Part shown: positions 1 through 7,532 of the stretch, one piece after another
Numbering within the stretch: the stretch's first letter is position 1
Layout: every line of letters starts with the position of its first letter
Assembly (NCBI RefSeq): GCF_000711955.1
Contig: NZ_JONR01000056.1
Span: 1-24,332 of the forward strand
Source of the DNA: Nevskia soli DSM 19509
GTDB taxonomy: Bacteria > Pseudomonadota > Gammaproteobacteria > Nevskiales > Nevskiaceae
Length of the DNA stretch: 24,332 nt
Direction: 5' to 3'
Program-made: the position numbers and the translations under genes
The notes under the pieces: model-generated
Told to the model about the DNA's origin: nothing
What the model saw: only the letters and a program-made list of their open reading frames with translations
Database searches by the model: none

Positions 1-14
1 GGTCTGAATAAGTC
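1..14. repeat. Left inverted repeat of the IS5-family element (partial)
   Basis: The first 14 bases, GGTCTGAATAAGTC, match bases 5-18 of the right inverted repeat with two mismatches. The outermost four bases are not in the window. Confidence 0.75.
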
Positions 15-124
15 GGTCGAAAGCGGCCTTGCTGGGGCGTTCTAAAGTACGTTGAGCGCAAGACAGTAATCGTACTATTTGGTATTGTCACAATTCGACC
101 AATCAGGGCCCTTCACCCGGCTTT

Positions 125-1022
125 TTACCCCGTAACTGCCTGCAGCGGACGCAATCCTCCTGCAATCGCCAATAGTCGTTTGCGGGCCATCCACAGATTC
201 GACAGGGCAAACAGGGTGATTACCTGGGCGGTGTTTTTCGCCAGCCCCTTGAAGCGCACCTTCACGTAGCCGAACTGCCGCTTGATGACCCGGAAGGGAT
301 GCTCGACCCGGGCGCGAATGCTGGCCTTGCGCCGCTCGGCCTTCTCCAATGCATGCCGGGCGCGGCCCTCGGGCAGGGCCTTGATCCGCCCGCGACGGGC
401 CGCGATCTCCCAGCGCAGGCCCGGGCGGGTGACGCGGTTCTGGGCGCCGGCGTAGCCGGCATCAGCGTAGGCGACCTGCTCTTTGCCATGCAGCAGCTCG
501 TCGACCACCTCGACATCCGCTTCGTTGGCCGGGGTGGTGACGACGGTATGCACCAGCCCGGAATCGACATCCGCACCGATGTGGGCTTTCATGCCGAAGT
601 GCCACTGGTTCCCCTTCTTGGTCTGGTGCATCTCGGGGTCGCGTTCGCCATCGGCATTCTTGGTCGAGCGGGGCCAGCTCATTGGCTTCCAGCAAATGCC
701 GGAAATTCAGGATGGTGGTTTCGTCGGGGATCGGCCGGTTCAGCGACAGCCCGGCGAACTGGCGCATCGAGGCCACTTCGTACAAAGCCTCTTCCATGGC
801 CGGATCGCTCAGGCCAAACCAGTTCTGCATCAGGTGGATGCGCAGCATCGCCGCCAGCGGATAAGGGTGCCGCCCGCGTCCGGCTTCAGGGTAGAACGGC
901 TCGATCAGTCCGAGCAGCGAAGCCCATGGCACTACCCGCTCCATCTCGGCCAGAAAAATCTCGCGCCGCGTCTGCTTGCGCTTGCCGGCGTATTCGGCGT
1001 CCCCGAAGCTCAGTTGGCTCAT
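125..1022 (-). pseudogene. IS5-family transposase, disrupted by an internal deletion and frame change
   Basis: The N-terminal part is read from 1022 down to about 680 and starts MSQLSFGDAEYAGKRKQTRR. It includes the family blocks around MERVVPWA, RGRHPYPLAAMLRIHLMQNW and PDETTILNFRHLLE. The C-terminal part continues in another frame from about 680 to 125, with STKNADGERDPEMHQTKKGN, GMKAHIGADVDSGLVH, the DAGYAGA motif and the RARVEHPFRVIKRQFGY block of DDE transposases. In intact relatives about 30-35 residues lie between these two parts (family knowledge). Here the blocks nearly abut at 670-682, so roughly 100 bp are missing and the reading frame is broken. The sequence GGCC at the junction could be the short homology used for the deletion. 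The product should be inactive unless rescued in trans. Confidence 0.88.
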
Positions 1023-1058
1023 CCAGCCATGCTCCCCTGCTGTCCGCCGCTATTATGA

Positions 1059-1076
1059 GGCTTGTTCAGACCTTCC
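1059..1076. repeat. Right inverted repeat of the IS5-family element
   Basis: Plus strand GGCTTGTTCAGACCTTCC is the inverted match of the left end and lies 36 bases upstream of the transposase start. It is followed by TTAG (1077-1080), a plausible 4-bp target-site duplication. Confidence 0.75.
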
Positions 1077-1217
1077 TTAGCGGAGAGTTCGAGATTAAAC
1101 TGCCATCGCAATGGCGATCTTGTCCTGTTTCAGGATTCCAGAACCGCTGCCTTTTGCGGCAGAAAACTCAAGTTTATGATCGGTCCGGCTCCGAATCGGA
1201 AATAAGTCTCCGGAATC

Positions 1218-1994
1218 ATGGCCGCGTCGAAAAGATGGGCGTATTCAACAGCTTCCCAACAGCAATCAGACGAGGCAAGCGACGTGGAACTCTCTTATGG
1301 AAAATCACTGGAAGCATGGGAAGGTTTCAAGGGCAAAGTCGAGCATCTGATTCGGGATTTCGATTGCAAATCGATCTGCGAGATTGGAGGCGGGGCCAAT
1401 CCTCTTCTCGACAGCGGGGTGGTCAAGGCGTCGGGGATTGATTATGTCGTCTTGGACATATCTGCGGACGAGCTGGCAAAAGCCCCCGCAGATTGCCGAA
1501 AGATCGAAGCGGACGTGTGCGCTGAAGACTTTGTCGGCGAGGGCAACGTGGATTTTGCATTTTCTAAAATGCTGGCAGAGCACGTGCGTGATGGAAAGAC
1601 CTTCCATTCCAACGTCGGCAAGATCTTGCGTCCGGGCGGCATTGCGTTCCATTTTTTCCCAACGCTCTATGCGGCGCCGTTCATCGCAAACAAGCTACTG
1701 CCTGAGACCCTGGCGGATTCGATCCTAGATCTGGTTGCGCCCAGGAATCGATATCGGCAAGGCAAATTCAAGGCATATTACAGTTGGTGCAGGGGGCCGA
1801 CCCCACCGCAACTTCGAAGGCTGCAGAGCGTCGGCTTCGAGATCTTGGAATACAAGGGGTTTTTCGGGCACGAATATTACTATCAAAAGATTCCGCCGGT
1901 CAGCGCAATGTCCCGAGCCCTGACCGACGTCTTAATCAAGCACCCAAATCCTTATCTGACAAGCTTTGCTTATGTGGTTCTCAGGAAAAAATAA
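1218..1994 (+). CDS. Class I SAM-dependent methyltransferase (Methyltransf_11-like)
   Basis: This is a 258-residue cytoplasmic protein with a Rossmann-type methyltransferase core. The glycine-rich SAM motif I is SICEIGGGANPLL (about residues 53-65). The second strand, DYVVLDIS, supplies an acidic residue for the SAM ribose. SKMLAEHV is the motif IV region and LRPGGIAFHFFPT is the post-motif block typical of Methyltransf_11 proteins. The methyl acceptor is unknown. Related proteins often occur in polysaccharide clusters, but this gene stands alone: it is separated from the main locus by three minus-strand kilobases and sits 138 bases downstream of the IS5 insertion edge. The ATG at 1218 gives a complete domain, although its Shine-Dalgarno site is weak. 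Its original upstream neighbour may have been separated from it by the IS. The family assignment is secure and the substrate is not. Confidence 0.8.
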   Translation: MAASKRWAYSTASQQQSDEASDVELSYGKSLEAWEGFKGKVEHLIRDFDCKSICEIGGGANPLLDSGVVKASGIDYVVLDISADELAKAPADCRKIEADVCAEDFVGEGNVDFAFSKMLAEHVRDGKTFHSNVGKILRPGGIAFHFFPTLYAAPFIANKLLPETLADSILDLVAPRNRYRQGKFKAYYSWCRGPTPPQLRRLQSVGFEILEYKGFFGHEYYYQKIPPVSAMSRALTDVLIKHPNPYLTSFAYVVLRKK

Positions 1995-2095
1995 TGGACT
2001 GTTTTTCAGAAATTCTTTAATAAATTGATTTATATAATAATTTTTTTCTTGTAATGCCATCGGGGTAGCGGGCGTTGCTCACTTTCGCGGAGTGA

Positions 2096-3496
2096 TCAAC
2101 CTCCATAAATTGGGAAGCCGAAGCGCTGTGCCTTGGTCTTGAGCATCTGCAGTTCGAGGATGTGCGCGGCGCGTGACTTCGCCACGGCATCGACCTGCGC
2201 CAGCGAGGCGCCCGAGGGCAGCAGGGTGGCGAGGTTGCAGGCGGTGCCGAATGGGCCGGCGGGCACGTTGAAGGCCGGCGCCGCGGAGGTATCCGGCGGG
2301 TTGTCGAAATCCAGCGCCGTTGCCAGGTTGTTGGAAGTGCTGGCACGCGGGTAGAACGGCGTCAGGCCCCAGCGCCACAGCATCAGGTTGAGCACCGAGG
2401 TGTGGTCGAACTCGGTGTGCTCGACGTGGCCGCGACGGGCGCGCGGACCGATGATCACGGTCGGTACACGGAAACCCAGACGGCCGTCATTGCCGAGGGC
2501 GGCTTCGGCGGCAGTGACCGGGGCGAAGCTTGGTACCACGTGATCGGCAAAGCCACCCCACTCGTCGTAATTGATCACCAGCAGCGTGTTGGCGTAATTC
2601 GGGCTGTTGCGGACGGCGTCGTAGACCTGGTTGAGGAAGGCCTGTCCGTTGCGGATGTCGGCGAGCGGATGGTCGTCGTGCGACACGCCGTTGCCTTCGC
2701 CGAGGAAAGCGGGGTCGACGTAGGACACCTGCGGCAGCGTGCCGGCGGCTGCCGCGGTGAGGAAAGCGGCGAACGGCAGCGAGATATCCAGATGCTTCAA
2801 GCCATATTCGGCGGTAAAGGGGATGTCGCTGTAGTAGTAGCGGCCCTGCAGGCCCTTGGCCTTGAGCGCATCCCAGATGGTCGGCAGTGAGGTGACGGTC
2901 GGCGCGTCGGAGTTGTGCAGCTTGCTGGTCTGGCCCGAATGCATGTAGAAGCGGTTCGGGTAGGTCTCGGCCAGGATCGAGCAGAAGTAGCGGTCGCACA
3001 CTGTCCAGCTGTGCGCGGCCGGCCCGTGGAACGGCAGGTCGCTCTCGGTGTAGTAGCCGATGGGGAAGGTATCGCCCGGTGCCGCGGGCAACAGGAAGCC
3101 GTCCATTGCACCGTTGGCCAGTTCCTTGCGGCCGCCCTCGTAACTATGGTCCGGATCCGCGCTGTCGCAGTTCTGGTAGTCGGTGAGGTGGTGGCTCATC
3201 TGCGTGTTGCCGGCGGTATCGACGAAGCTGCGTCCCGCCTGGATGCCGTCCGCGCCGGGCAGCCAGCCGTAGTAATGGTCGAAGGAGCGGTTCTCCATCA
3301 TCACCACCACAATGTGGTCGATGCCGGAAGTGGCCGGATCGGGCGGGGTCGCGGAAGACGGGTTGCTGTCCACGCCGGAAGATTCGCCGCAGGCTGCGGT
3401 CAGTGCACCGGCGCCGGCGGCCGAGGCGGCCAGGCCGGCCAGCAATTTGCGCCGGCCGGGGTTGAAGCGGCTATTGTCGCCGTCATTTTTTTTCAC
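2096..3496 (-). CDS. Tat-exported phosphoesterase (acid phosphatase AcpA / phospholipase C family)
   Basis: The 466-residue product belongs to the phosphoesterase family that includes AcpA-type acid phosphatases and bacterial phospholipases C (PF04185). The N-terminus carries twin arginines in GRRKLLAG (R15-R16), then an Ala/Gly-rich hydrophobic stretch ending TAACG, so export by Tat is likely. Cys36 could be lipidated, though the lipobox is imperfect. Family motifs are DHIVVVMMENRSFDHYYG (about 60-77), the NYDEWGGFADHV block, and the late metal-ligand region EHTEFDHTSVLNL. The likely role is phosphate release from phosphate esters or phospholipids in the periplasm or outside the cell. GTG at 3496 is preferred because GGGGAAG lies just upstream; an upstream TTG at 3526 is possible but would spoil the Tat n-region. 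The gene follows rlmL on the same strand, 90 bases downstream, with a Pho-box-like array between them. Exact substrate unknown. Confidence 0.85.
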   Translation of the reverse strand: MKKNDGDNSRFNPGRRKLLAGLAASAAGAGALTAACGESSGVDSNPSSATPPDPATSGIDHIVVVMMENRSFDHYYGWLPGADGIQAGRSFVDTAGNTQMSHHLTDYQNCDSADPDHSYEGGRKELANGAMDGFLLPAAPGDTFPIGYYTESDLPFHGPAAHSWTVCDRYFCSILAETYPNRFYMHSGQTSKLHNSDAPTVTSLPTIWDALKAKGLQGRYYYSDIPFTAEYGLKHLDISLPFAAFLTAAAAGTLPQVSYVDPAFLGEGNGVSHDDHPLADIRNGQAFLNQVYDAVRNSPNYANTLLVINYDEWGGFADHVVPSFAPVTAAEAALGNDGRLGFRVPTVIIGPRARRGHVEHTEFDHTSVLNLMLWRWGLTPFYPRASTSNNLATALDFDNPPDTSAAPAFNVPAGPFGTACNLATLLPSGASLAQVDAVAKSRAAHILELQMLKTKAQRFGFPIYGG

Positions 3497-3537
3497 GCGG
3501 ACTTCCCCAAACAACAAGACAAACAAATTTCAAGCTT

Positions 3538-3566
3538 ATGACCGAAATTTGTCAGCCGTATGACGG
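3538..3566 (-). promoter_or_regulatory. Pho-box-like PhoB operator upstream of the phosphoesterase
   Basis: Reading on the minus strand there are three 7-base units, CCGTCAT (3566-3560), CTGACAA (3555-3549) and CGGTCAT (3544-3538). They are separated by 4-base AT-leaning spacers, giving an exact 11-base period. The PhoB consensus is CTGTCAT repeated every 11 bases, and the units match it at 6, 5 and 6 of 7 positions. The array ends about 40 bases before the GTG start of a secreted phosphoesterase, the right position for a PhoB-activated promoter. No strong -10 hexamer is obvious downstream. Confidence 0.55.
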
Positions 3567-3586
3567 GCTTCGATGCCTTGATCTGC

Positions 3587-5815
3587 TTACGGTGTCCGGT
3601 TCCTGATCGCCCAGCAGCGGTGCGGCGGCGGCGGACGCTTGTAGTCCTCGTCCAGGGTCTGCGGCGTGATATCGCTGATCTCCAACCCCGCTAGCCCTTC
3701 CATATCCAGCTTGAAGCGTTTGCGGTTGGTGGAGAAATACAGCACACCCTGCGGCGTCAGCAGGCGCGCGGCGTTCTGGATCATCTCGACGTGGTCGCGC
3801 TGCACGTCCAGCGTGCCGTCCATGCGCTTGGAGTTGGAGAAGGTCGGCGGATCGCACAGGATCAGGTCGAAACGCGGTGGGGATTTGCTCTCGGCCTGCT
3901 CCTTGAGCCAGGCCAGGCAGTCGGCCTGGACCAGGGTGTGCCGGGCGACCGGCTCGTGGCGCGGGCGGCGTTGCTGCCAGACATCATCCGGCTGGCGTCG
4001 CGTTTTCAGCGTAGCGTCGATGCCATTGAGGGCGAGGTTGCGCTGCCCCCACTCCAGGTAATTGGCCGACAGGTCCACCGACATCGTGCCGCTGGCGCCG
4101 CCCTTGGCCGCGTGCACGGTGGCGGTGGCGGTGTAGCAGAACAGGTTGAGGAAGCGCTTGCCGGCGGCTTCGGCCTGGATGCGTCGGCGCAGCGGGCGAT
4201 GATCGAGGAACAGGCCGGTGTCCAGATAGTCGTCGAGGTTGATCCACAGACGGCAGCCGTGCTCCTCGACCTGCTGGAAATTTTCCTGCTCGCTTTGTCG
4301 GGTGTACTGGTCGGTACCTTTTTGCTGCTGGCGGATCTTGAAATGGATGGCGGAAGTCGGAACGGCGAATTCCTGCTGGATCACCGCCAGCGCTTCGCGC
4401 AGACGGCGCTCTGCGCGCACCGGATCGACGGTTTTGGGCGCGGCATATTCCTGTGCGTGGATCTGCAGCGAGGCAGTGGGGTAGAGGTCCACGGCCAGGG
4501 CATAGTCGGGCAGGTCCGCGTCATAGACGCGGTAACAGGAAACGCCGGTGCGCTTGGCCCATTTACTCAAGTGCTTGAAATTCTTGCGCAGGCGGTTGGC
4601 GAAGTCTTCGCTGCCGCCGCCAGGATTGACCGCGCCCACGGCTTCGGGCGCCGGCACCTCCATGTCGAACAGCAGCAGCTTGCAAGGCAGGTCGCCGTTG
4701 TAGAGGGAGTACATTTTTTCGGCGCGCAGGCCCAGGCGCGGGCCGAGGTCGGGACGGCCGGTGAAGATGGCCGCCCGCCAGCCGCCGAAGTGCTGCTTCA
4801 AGGTCACGCCGAGCAGGCTGTACAGTTTAATCAACTCGGCCTCGCTGCCGAGGCGTTCGCCATAAGGTGGGTTGGCTACCACTAGCCCCGGGAGTTCCCC
4901 GATGGGGCGTGCGGTCGAGACGTCGGCCTGTGCCCACTGGATATGCTCGGCGAGGCCGGCCAGTTCGGCGTTGTTGCGTGCCGAACGCAGGGTGGCGCCG
5001 TCGATGTCCTGGCCGAGCAGCGGCGGCAACTGGGTAAGGCCGATCTCCTTGCGCCGTCGCGCTTCGCCGAGGAGCGCCCCCCAGATGTTGCTGTCGAAGT
5101 TGCGCAGGGCCTGGAAGCCATAGCGTTCGCGCGCCAGCCCGGAAGCGATATCACCTGCCAGGTAAGCGGCCTCGATTACCAGCGTGCCTGAACCGCAGAG
5201 GGGGTCCACGAGGCCGCCGCCATTGCGTGCCACCTCGGGCCAGCCGGCGCGAATCAGGATCGCTGCTGCCAGGGTTTCTTTCAGCGGCGCAGCGCCGCCG
5301 CGCGCGCGATAGCCACGGCGGTGCAGGCTGCCGCCAGACAAGTCCAGGCTCAGCGACGCATTTGCACCATTTAGGTGCAAATGCACCGGAACGTCTGGGT
5401 TGGAGGCGTCGACGTCGGGCCGGCGGCCATGGTCATCGCGGAAGCGATCCGCAATGGCATCCTTCACCTTGAGCGCCGCGAAATGCGTATGGGTCAGGGT
5501 GTTGGAGCGCCCGGCAACTTCGATGGCAAAGGTGCGGTTGGCCGAAAACCAGCCGGGCCAGTCGATCAGCTTGGCGGCGTTGTAGAGCTGTTCCGCGTCG
5601 AGCACCTCGAACTGGGCCAACGGCAACAGTACGCGGCTGGCCAGGCGCGACCACAGGCAGGCGCGATAGGCCACCTGCCAATCGGCGGAGCAGATCACGC
5701 CCCCGTTCTGTTCGCGTACTTCCGTCGCGCCCAGCGCGGCGGCTTCCTGGGCCAGCAGCGGCTCGAGGCCGCGTGCACAACTCAGGAACAGGGGGATGGA
5801 TTCAGTCGGGGCCAT
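3587..5815 (-). CDS. rlmL: Bifunctional 23S rRNA methyltransferase RlmKL (G2445 N2 / G2069 N7)
   Basis: The 742-residue cytoplasmic enzyme modifies two guanines of 23S rRNA during 50S assembly. It is a fusion of three parts. An N-terminal THUMP-like RNA-binding region covers about residues 45-160. The RlmL methyltransferase has SAM motif LVDPLCGSGTLVIEAA and catalytic motif NPPYG near residue 314. The C-terminal RlmK methyltransferase has FLNLFCYTATATVHAA and CDPPTFSNSKRM near residue 655. The E. coli enzyme has about 700 residues, so this copy is full length. The frame is open to 6013, but the ATG at 5815 (MAPTESIPLFLSCARGLEPL) matches where the family begins; the extra 66 residues look non-coding. 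This is a housekeeping gene, divergent from the polysaccharide locus, and probably marks the conserved chromosomal backbone. Confidence 0.93.
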   Translation of the reverse strand: MAPTESIPLFLSCARGLEPLLAQEAAALGATEVREQNGGVICSADWQVAYRACLWSRLASRVLLPLAQFEVLDAEQLYNAAKLIDWPGWFSANRTFAIEVAGRSNTLTHTHFAALKVKDAIADRFRDDHGRRPDVDASNPDVPVHLHLNGANASLSLDLSGGSLHRRGYRARGGAAPLKETLAAAILIRAGWPEVARNGGGLVDPLCGSGTLVIEAAYLAGDIASGLARERYGFQALRNFDSNIWGALLGEARRRKEIGLTQLPPLLGQDIDGATLRSARNNAELAGLAEHIQWAQADVSTARPIGELPGLVVANPPYGERLGSEAELIKLYSLLGVTLKQHFGGWRAAIFTGRPDLGPRLGLRAEKMYSLYNGDLPCKLLLFDMEVPAPEAVGAVNPGGGSEDFANRLRKNFKHLSKWAKRTGVSCYRVYDADLPDYALAVDLYPTASLQIHAQEYAAPKTVDPVRAERRLREALAVIQQEFAVPTSAIHFKIRQQQKGTDQYTRQSEQENFQQVEEHGCRLWINLDDYLDTGLFLDHRPLRRRIQAEAAGKRFLNLFCYTATATVHAAKGGASGTMSVDLSANYLEWGQRNLALNGIDATLKTRRQPDDVWQQRRPRHEPVARHTLVQADCLAWLKEQAESKSPPRFDLILCDPPTFSNSKRMDGTLDVQRDHVEMIQNAARLLTPQGVLYFSTNRKRFKLDMEGLAGLEISDITPQTLDEDYKRPPPPHRCWAIRNRTP

Positions 5816-6054
5816 GCGGAAAGGTCTGGAAGGGCAGTCGTCGGGTGGCGGGCGGGCAATCCCCGATGCTGAAAGCGGGAAAGGGCATGGCTGAGCGTCG
5901 CGAACTGCGATTTCCCGCATCGGCGCGAACCCGCCAGCCTGCTTTTTCATGACATCATAAAGGTATGCAGCCGCGTATGCCCGGTACATGCAGGCACGGT
6001 GACGTGGGTGCAAGGTCCAACCGCAGTCGAATGAATGGCAGGAGAAGAGGTGAA

Positions 6055-6738
6055 ATGCTGAGTCGCAGGCAGTTCCTGGGTGGTTTGCTGGTGACGGGCG
6101 CGGCTGGCTGCGCGTCGGATCCGAATTCGACTGTCAATCTGTTCTCAAAAACCATTACCGCCAAGGGACTCCCGGCGCACGAGTATCCCCTCACTGCAGA
6201 GCAGATTCACGATATTCCCTATGCGACGCTGGGGGTGCGTATCGCCAGCAATCCGCGAGCGGTGATCGTGCTGGCCAAGGCGGACGGGCGGACGCTGGAA
6301 TGGGCTTCCGCGGACCACGTGACATTCGTGACCCGCGGCGGCTGGCTGCTGCGCACGCATGGCCTGCAGCGTGATCTTGCGGCCACTCGCTGGCAACCGA
6401 CGCCGGATGAAGATCCGCTACTCAGCTTCGCGCAAAGTGGTGTATTGCCCCAGCGTGGAGTCTACCGGGAGATCGACCTCGGCCATGCTGACGAGCGTGC
6501 GATCGCCGTGGAATCGCGTTTCGAGGCCGGAAAGGACGAAACCATCGTCATCCAGGGCCGCGAGCGCCTGACCCGGCGGATCGATGAAATCGCAATCATG
6601 CGCGCCTGGCGCTGGGAAACCCGCAACAGCTTCTGGCTCGATCCCCAGTCCGGGCGGGTGTGGCGTTCGGTTCAGCAGTACTGCCCGGAAATGCCGCAGA
6701 TCGAGCTGGAGGTGCTCAAACCCGCTGCTGCGGTGTGA
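6055..6738 (+). CDS. yjbF: YjbF/GfcB-family lipoprotein of the exopolysaccharide/capsule secretion system
   Basis: This 227-residue protein resembles the YjbF/GfcB (YmcC) lipoproteins, which are encoded in yjbEFGH and gfcABCDE operons and needed for extracellular polysaccharide production. The N-terminus MLSRRQFLGG has a twin-arginine-like motif, a short hydrophobic segment and Cys19 in TGAAGC, suggesting lipidation after export. Recognisable blocks are the QIHDIPYATLGVRI region, the WASADHVTFVTRGGWLLRTHGL segment and the C-terminal FWLDPQSGRVWRSVQQYCPEMP block. The ATG at 6055 is chosen over an in-frame ATG at 5965 because GGAG and AGAGG lie just before it and it places the signal at the N-terminus. 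The gene is alone on its strand and ends at a strong terminator, whereas in E. coli it is operonic with the other gfc genes. Its molecular role is not established. Confidence 0.85.
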   Translation: MLSRRQFLGGLLVTGAAGCASDPNSTVNLFSKTITAKGLPAHEYPLTAEQIHDIPYATLGVRIASNPRAVIVLAKADGRTLEWASADHVTFVTRGGWLLRTHGLQRDLAATRWQPTPDEDPLLSFAQSGVLPQRGVYREIDLGHADERAIAVESRFEAGKDETIVIQGRERLTRRIDEIAIMRAWRWETRNSFWLDPQSGRVWRSVQQYCPEMPQIELEVLKPAAAV

Positions 6739-6750
6739 TTTCGACCAAAT

Positions 6751-6777
6751 AAAAGGCCACCTTAGAGGCGGCCTTTT
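6751..6777. terminator. Bidirectional intrinsic terminator
   Basis: AAAAGGCC pairs with GGCCTTTT. Above this is one A-C mismatch, then CCT pairs with AGG around a three-base TAG loop. T-rich tracts occur on both strands, so the hairpin can stop both the plus-strand yjbF-like transcript and the convergent small minus-strand gene ending at 6798. Confidence 0.88.
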
Positions 6778-6797
6778 ATCGCTGCAAAATCAAAATC

Positions 6798-7043
6798 TTA
6801 GTGCGTGGTGCTGGTCGACGTGGAGGTAGCCGTGCTATTTCCATTGTCCGACGAACCCGCCACAACCGCGCCGATGATGGCAGCCGCGCCAACGCCAGCT
6901 GCAACAATGGTCGCGGTGGAACCGCTTGCGGTGCTGGAAGCCTGGGTGCTACTGCCTGCGGCTACGCCAGTGTCATCGGCAAAAACGGCCGAGGTGCTAA
7001 GAACCGCAGTGGCCAGCATCGCCGCCTTGAAAATCGTATTCAT
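6798..7043 (-). CDS. Small exported Ser/Thr/Ala-rich protein, GfcA/YjbE type
   Basis: The product has 81 residues. The N-terminus MNTIFKAAMLATAVLSTSAVFA is a clear Sec signal peptide with a probable cut after AFA-like VFA, before Asp23. The mature part holds a Ser/Thr/Ala linker, a Gly/Ala hydrophobic segment (about residues 45-63) that could span the membrane, and an Asn/Ser/Thr tail. This composition matches the small threonine-rich proteins GfcA (YmcD) and YjbE, which open the gfc and yjb operons of E. coli. The frame stays open far upstream, but ATG at 7043 is right because GGAGAGG stands seven bases before it and the signal peptide begins there. It is encoded opposite to yjbF and yjbH. 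The function of the family is not known. Confidence 0.75.
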   Translation of the reverse strand: MNTIFKAAMLATAVLSTSAVFADDTGVAAGSSTQASSTASGSTATIVAAGVGAAAIIGAVVAGSSDNGNSTATSTSTSTTH

Positions 7044-7082
7044 AACGCCTCTCCATTCGTCCTGATTCACCATCAAATTCAG

Positions 7083-7101
7083 GGAAGGGCTCCGCCCTTC
7101 C
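7083..7101 (-). promoter_or_regulatory. Stem-loop in the 5' leader of the GfcA-like gene
   Basis: GGAAGGGC-TCC-GCCCTTCC forms a perfect 8-bp stem with a three-base loop, about 40 bases upstream of the ATG at 7043. No T-run follows on the minus strand, so it looks like an mRNA leader structure rather than a terminator. Confidence 0.5.
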
Positions 7102-7193
7102 GCAAGTCCAAGCAGAGTATACCCAATCTGTTGCTCTGCCAACTTCTGACAACCCCTGCTTTCAGTAGTTCTAAGCAAGTTTTTGGCCATATT

Positions 7194-7209
7194 TGTGTCA
7201 CATATCACG
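7194..7209. promoter_or_regulatory. Possible CRP/Clp-type binding site
   Basis: TGTGT-N6-TCACG matches the CRP consensus TGTGA-N6-TCACA at 8 of 10 defined bases. It lies between two divergent polysaccharide genes. CRP-like regulators control exopolysaccharide genes in several proteobacteria, but a single imperfect site is weak evidence. Confidence 0.3.
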
Positions 7210-7532
7210 ATTTGAGGCGCATTATTTAAGGCCCCCTCGCTGGTTGCGTGGAAAATGTTTGAATAAGCCGTTTCGGGTAATGGCCAGATCCGCACCCTAT
7301 CTGTAAGGACTTTTTCACCCCCGCATGACAGAATGGCCTCGGTTCGTAGCTCGTCGGCCGCCGGCTTCGACTCGCAACGAGATGTTCGGGGCAGCGTGCA
7401 CCGGCCAATAAAGCGGGCTTCAGGAATCATATCGACGCAGCAGCTGCCGGCCGGTTCGAGGTCAGGGCTTGGCGTTGTCCGGGTCAATTGGTTTGTTGCC
7501 AAGGAAGAATCAGGAATCGTGGGGGTTAAGGT

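Larger units (their letters stand above)
1..1076 (-). mobile_element. IS5-family insertion sequence, internally deleted, left tip outside the window
   Basis: The element is defined by its transposase remnant and by inverted repeats. The right end (1059-1076) reads outward as GGAAGGTCTGAACAAGCC on the minus strand. The window itself opens with GGTCTGAATAAGTC, which matches the same repeat from its fifth base at 12 of 14 positions. The element therefore starts about four bases before the window. The right flank TTAG (1077-1080) fits the 4-bp YTAR-type target duplication of IS5 relatives, but the left duplicate lies outside. The visible length implies about 1.08 kb, roughly 100 bp shorter than usual for this group, which agrees with the deletion seen in the transposase gene. 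Confidence 0.85.
7044..7532. other. Divergent intergenic region between the GfcA-like gene and yjbH
   Basis: These 489 bases hold no convincing gene; short open frames have no family features or ribosome sites. They contain a perfect 8-bp hairpin in the leader of the minus-strand gene (7083-7101), a minus-strand TATACT -10-like hexamer at 7121-7116 with TTGGCA 15 bases upstream, and a CRP/Clp-like palindrome at 7194-7209. It probably holds promoters for both flanking genes. Confidence 0.6.

Noticed and set aside
299..1441. Long plus-strand open frame (380 codons) across the IS5 element
   Set aside because: It is antisense to the transposase remnant and runs through the IS end into unrelated DNA; no family motifs.
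2402..3541. Several plus-strand open frames of 160-210 codons
   Set aside because: All are antisense to the phosphoesterase gene, which has strong family motifs.
3791..4885. Plus-strand open frame of 364 codons
   Set aside because: It is a high-G+C antisense shadow of the rlmL coding sequence, with low-complexity composition and no domain.
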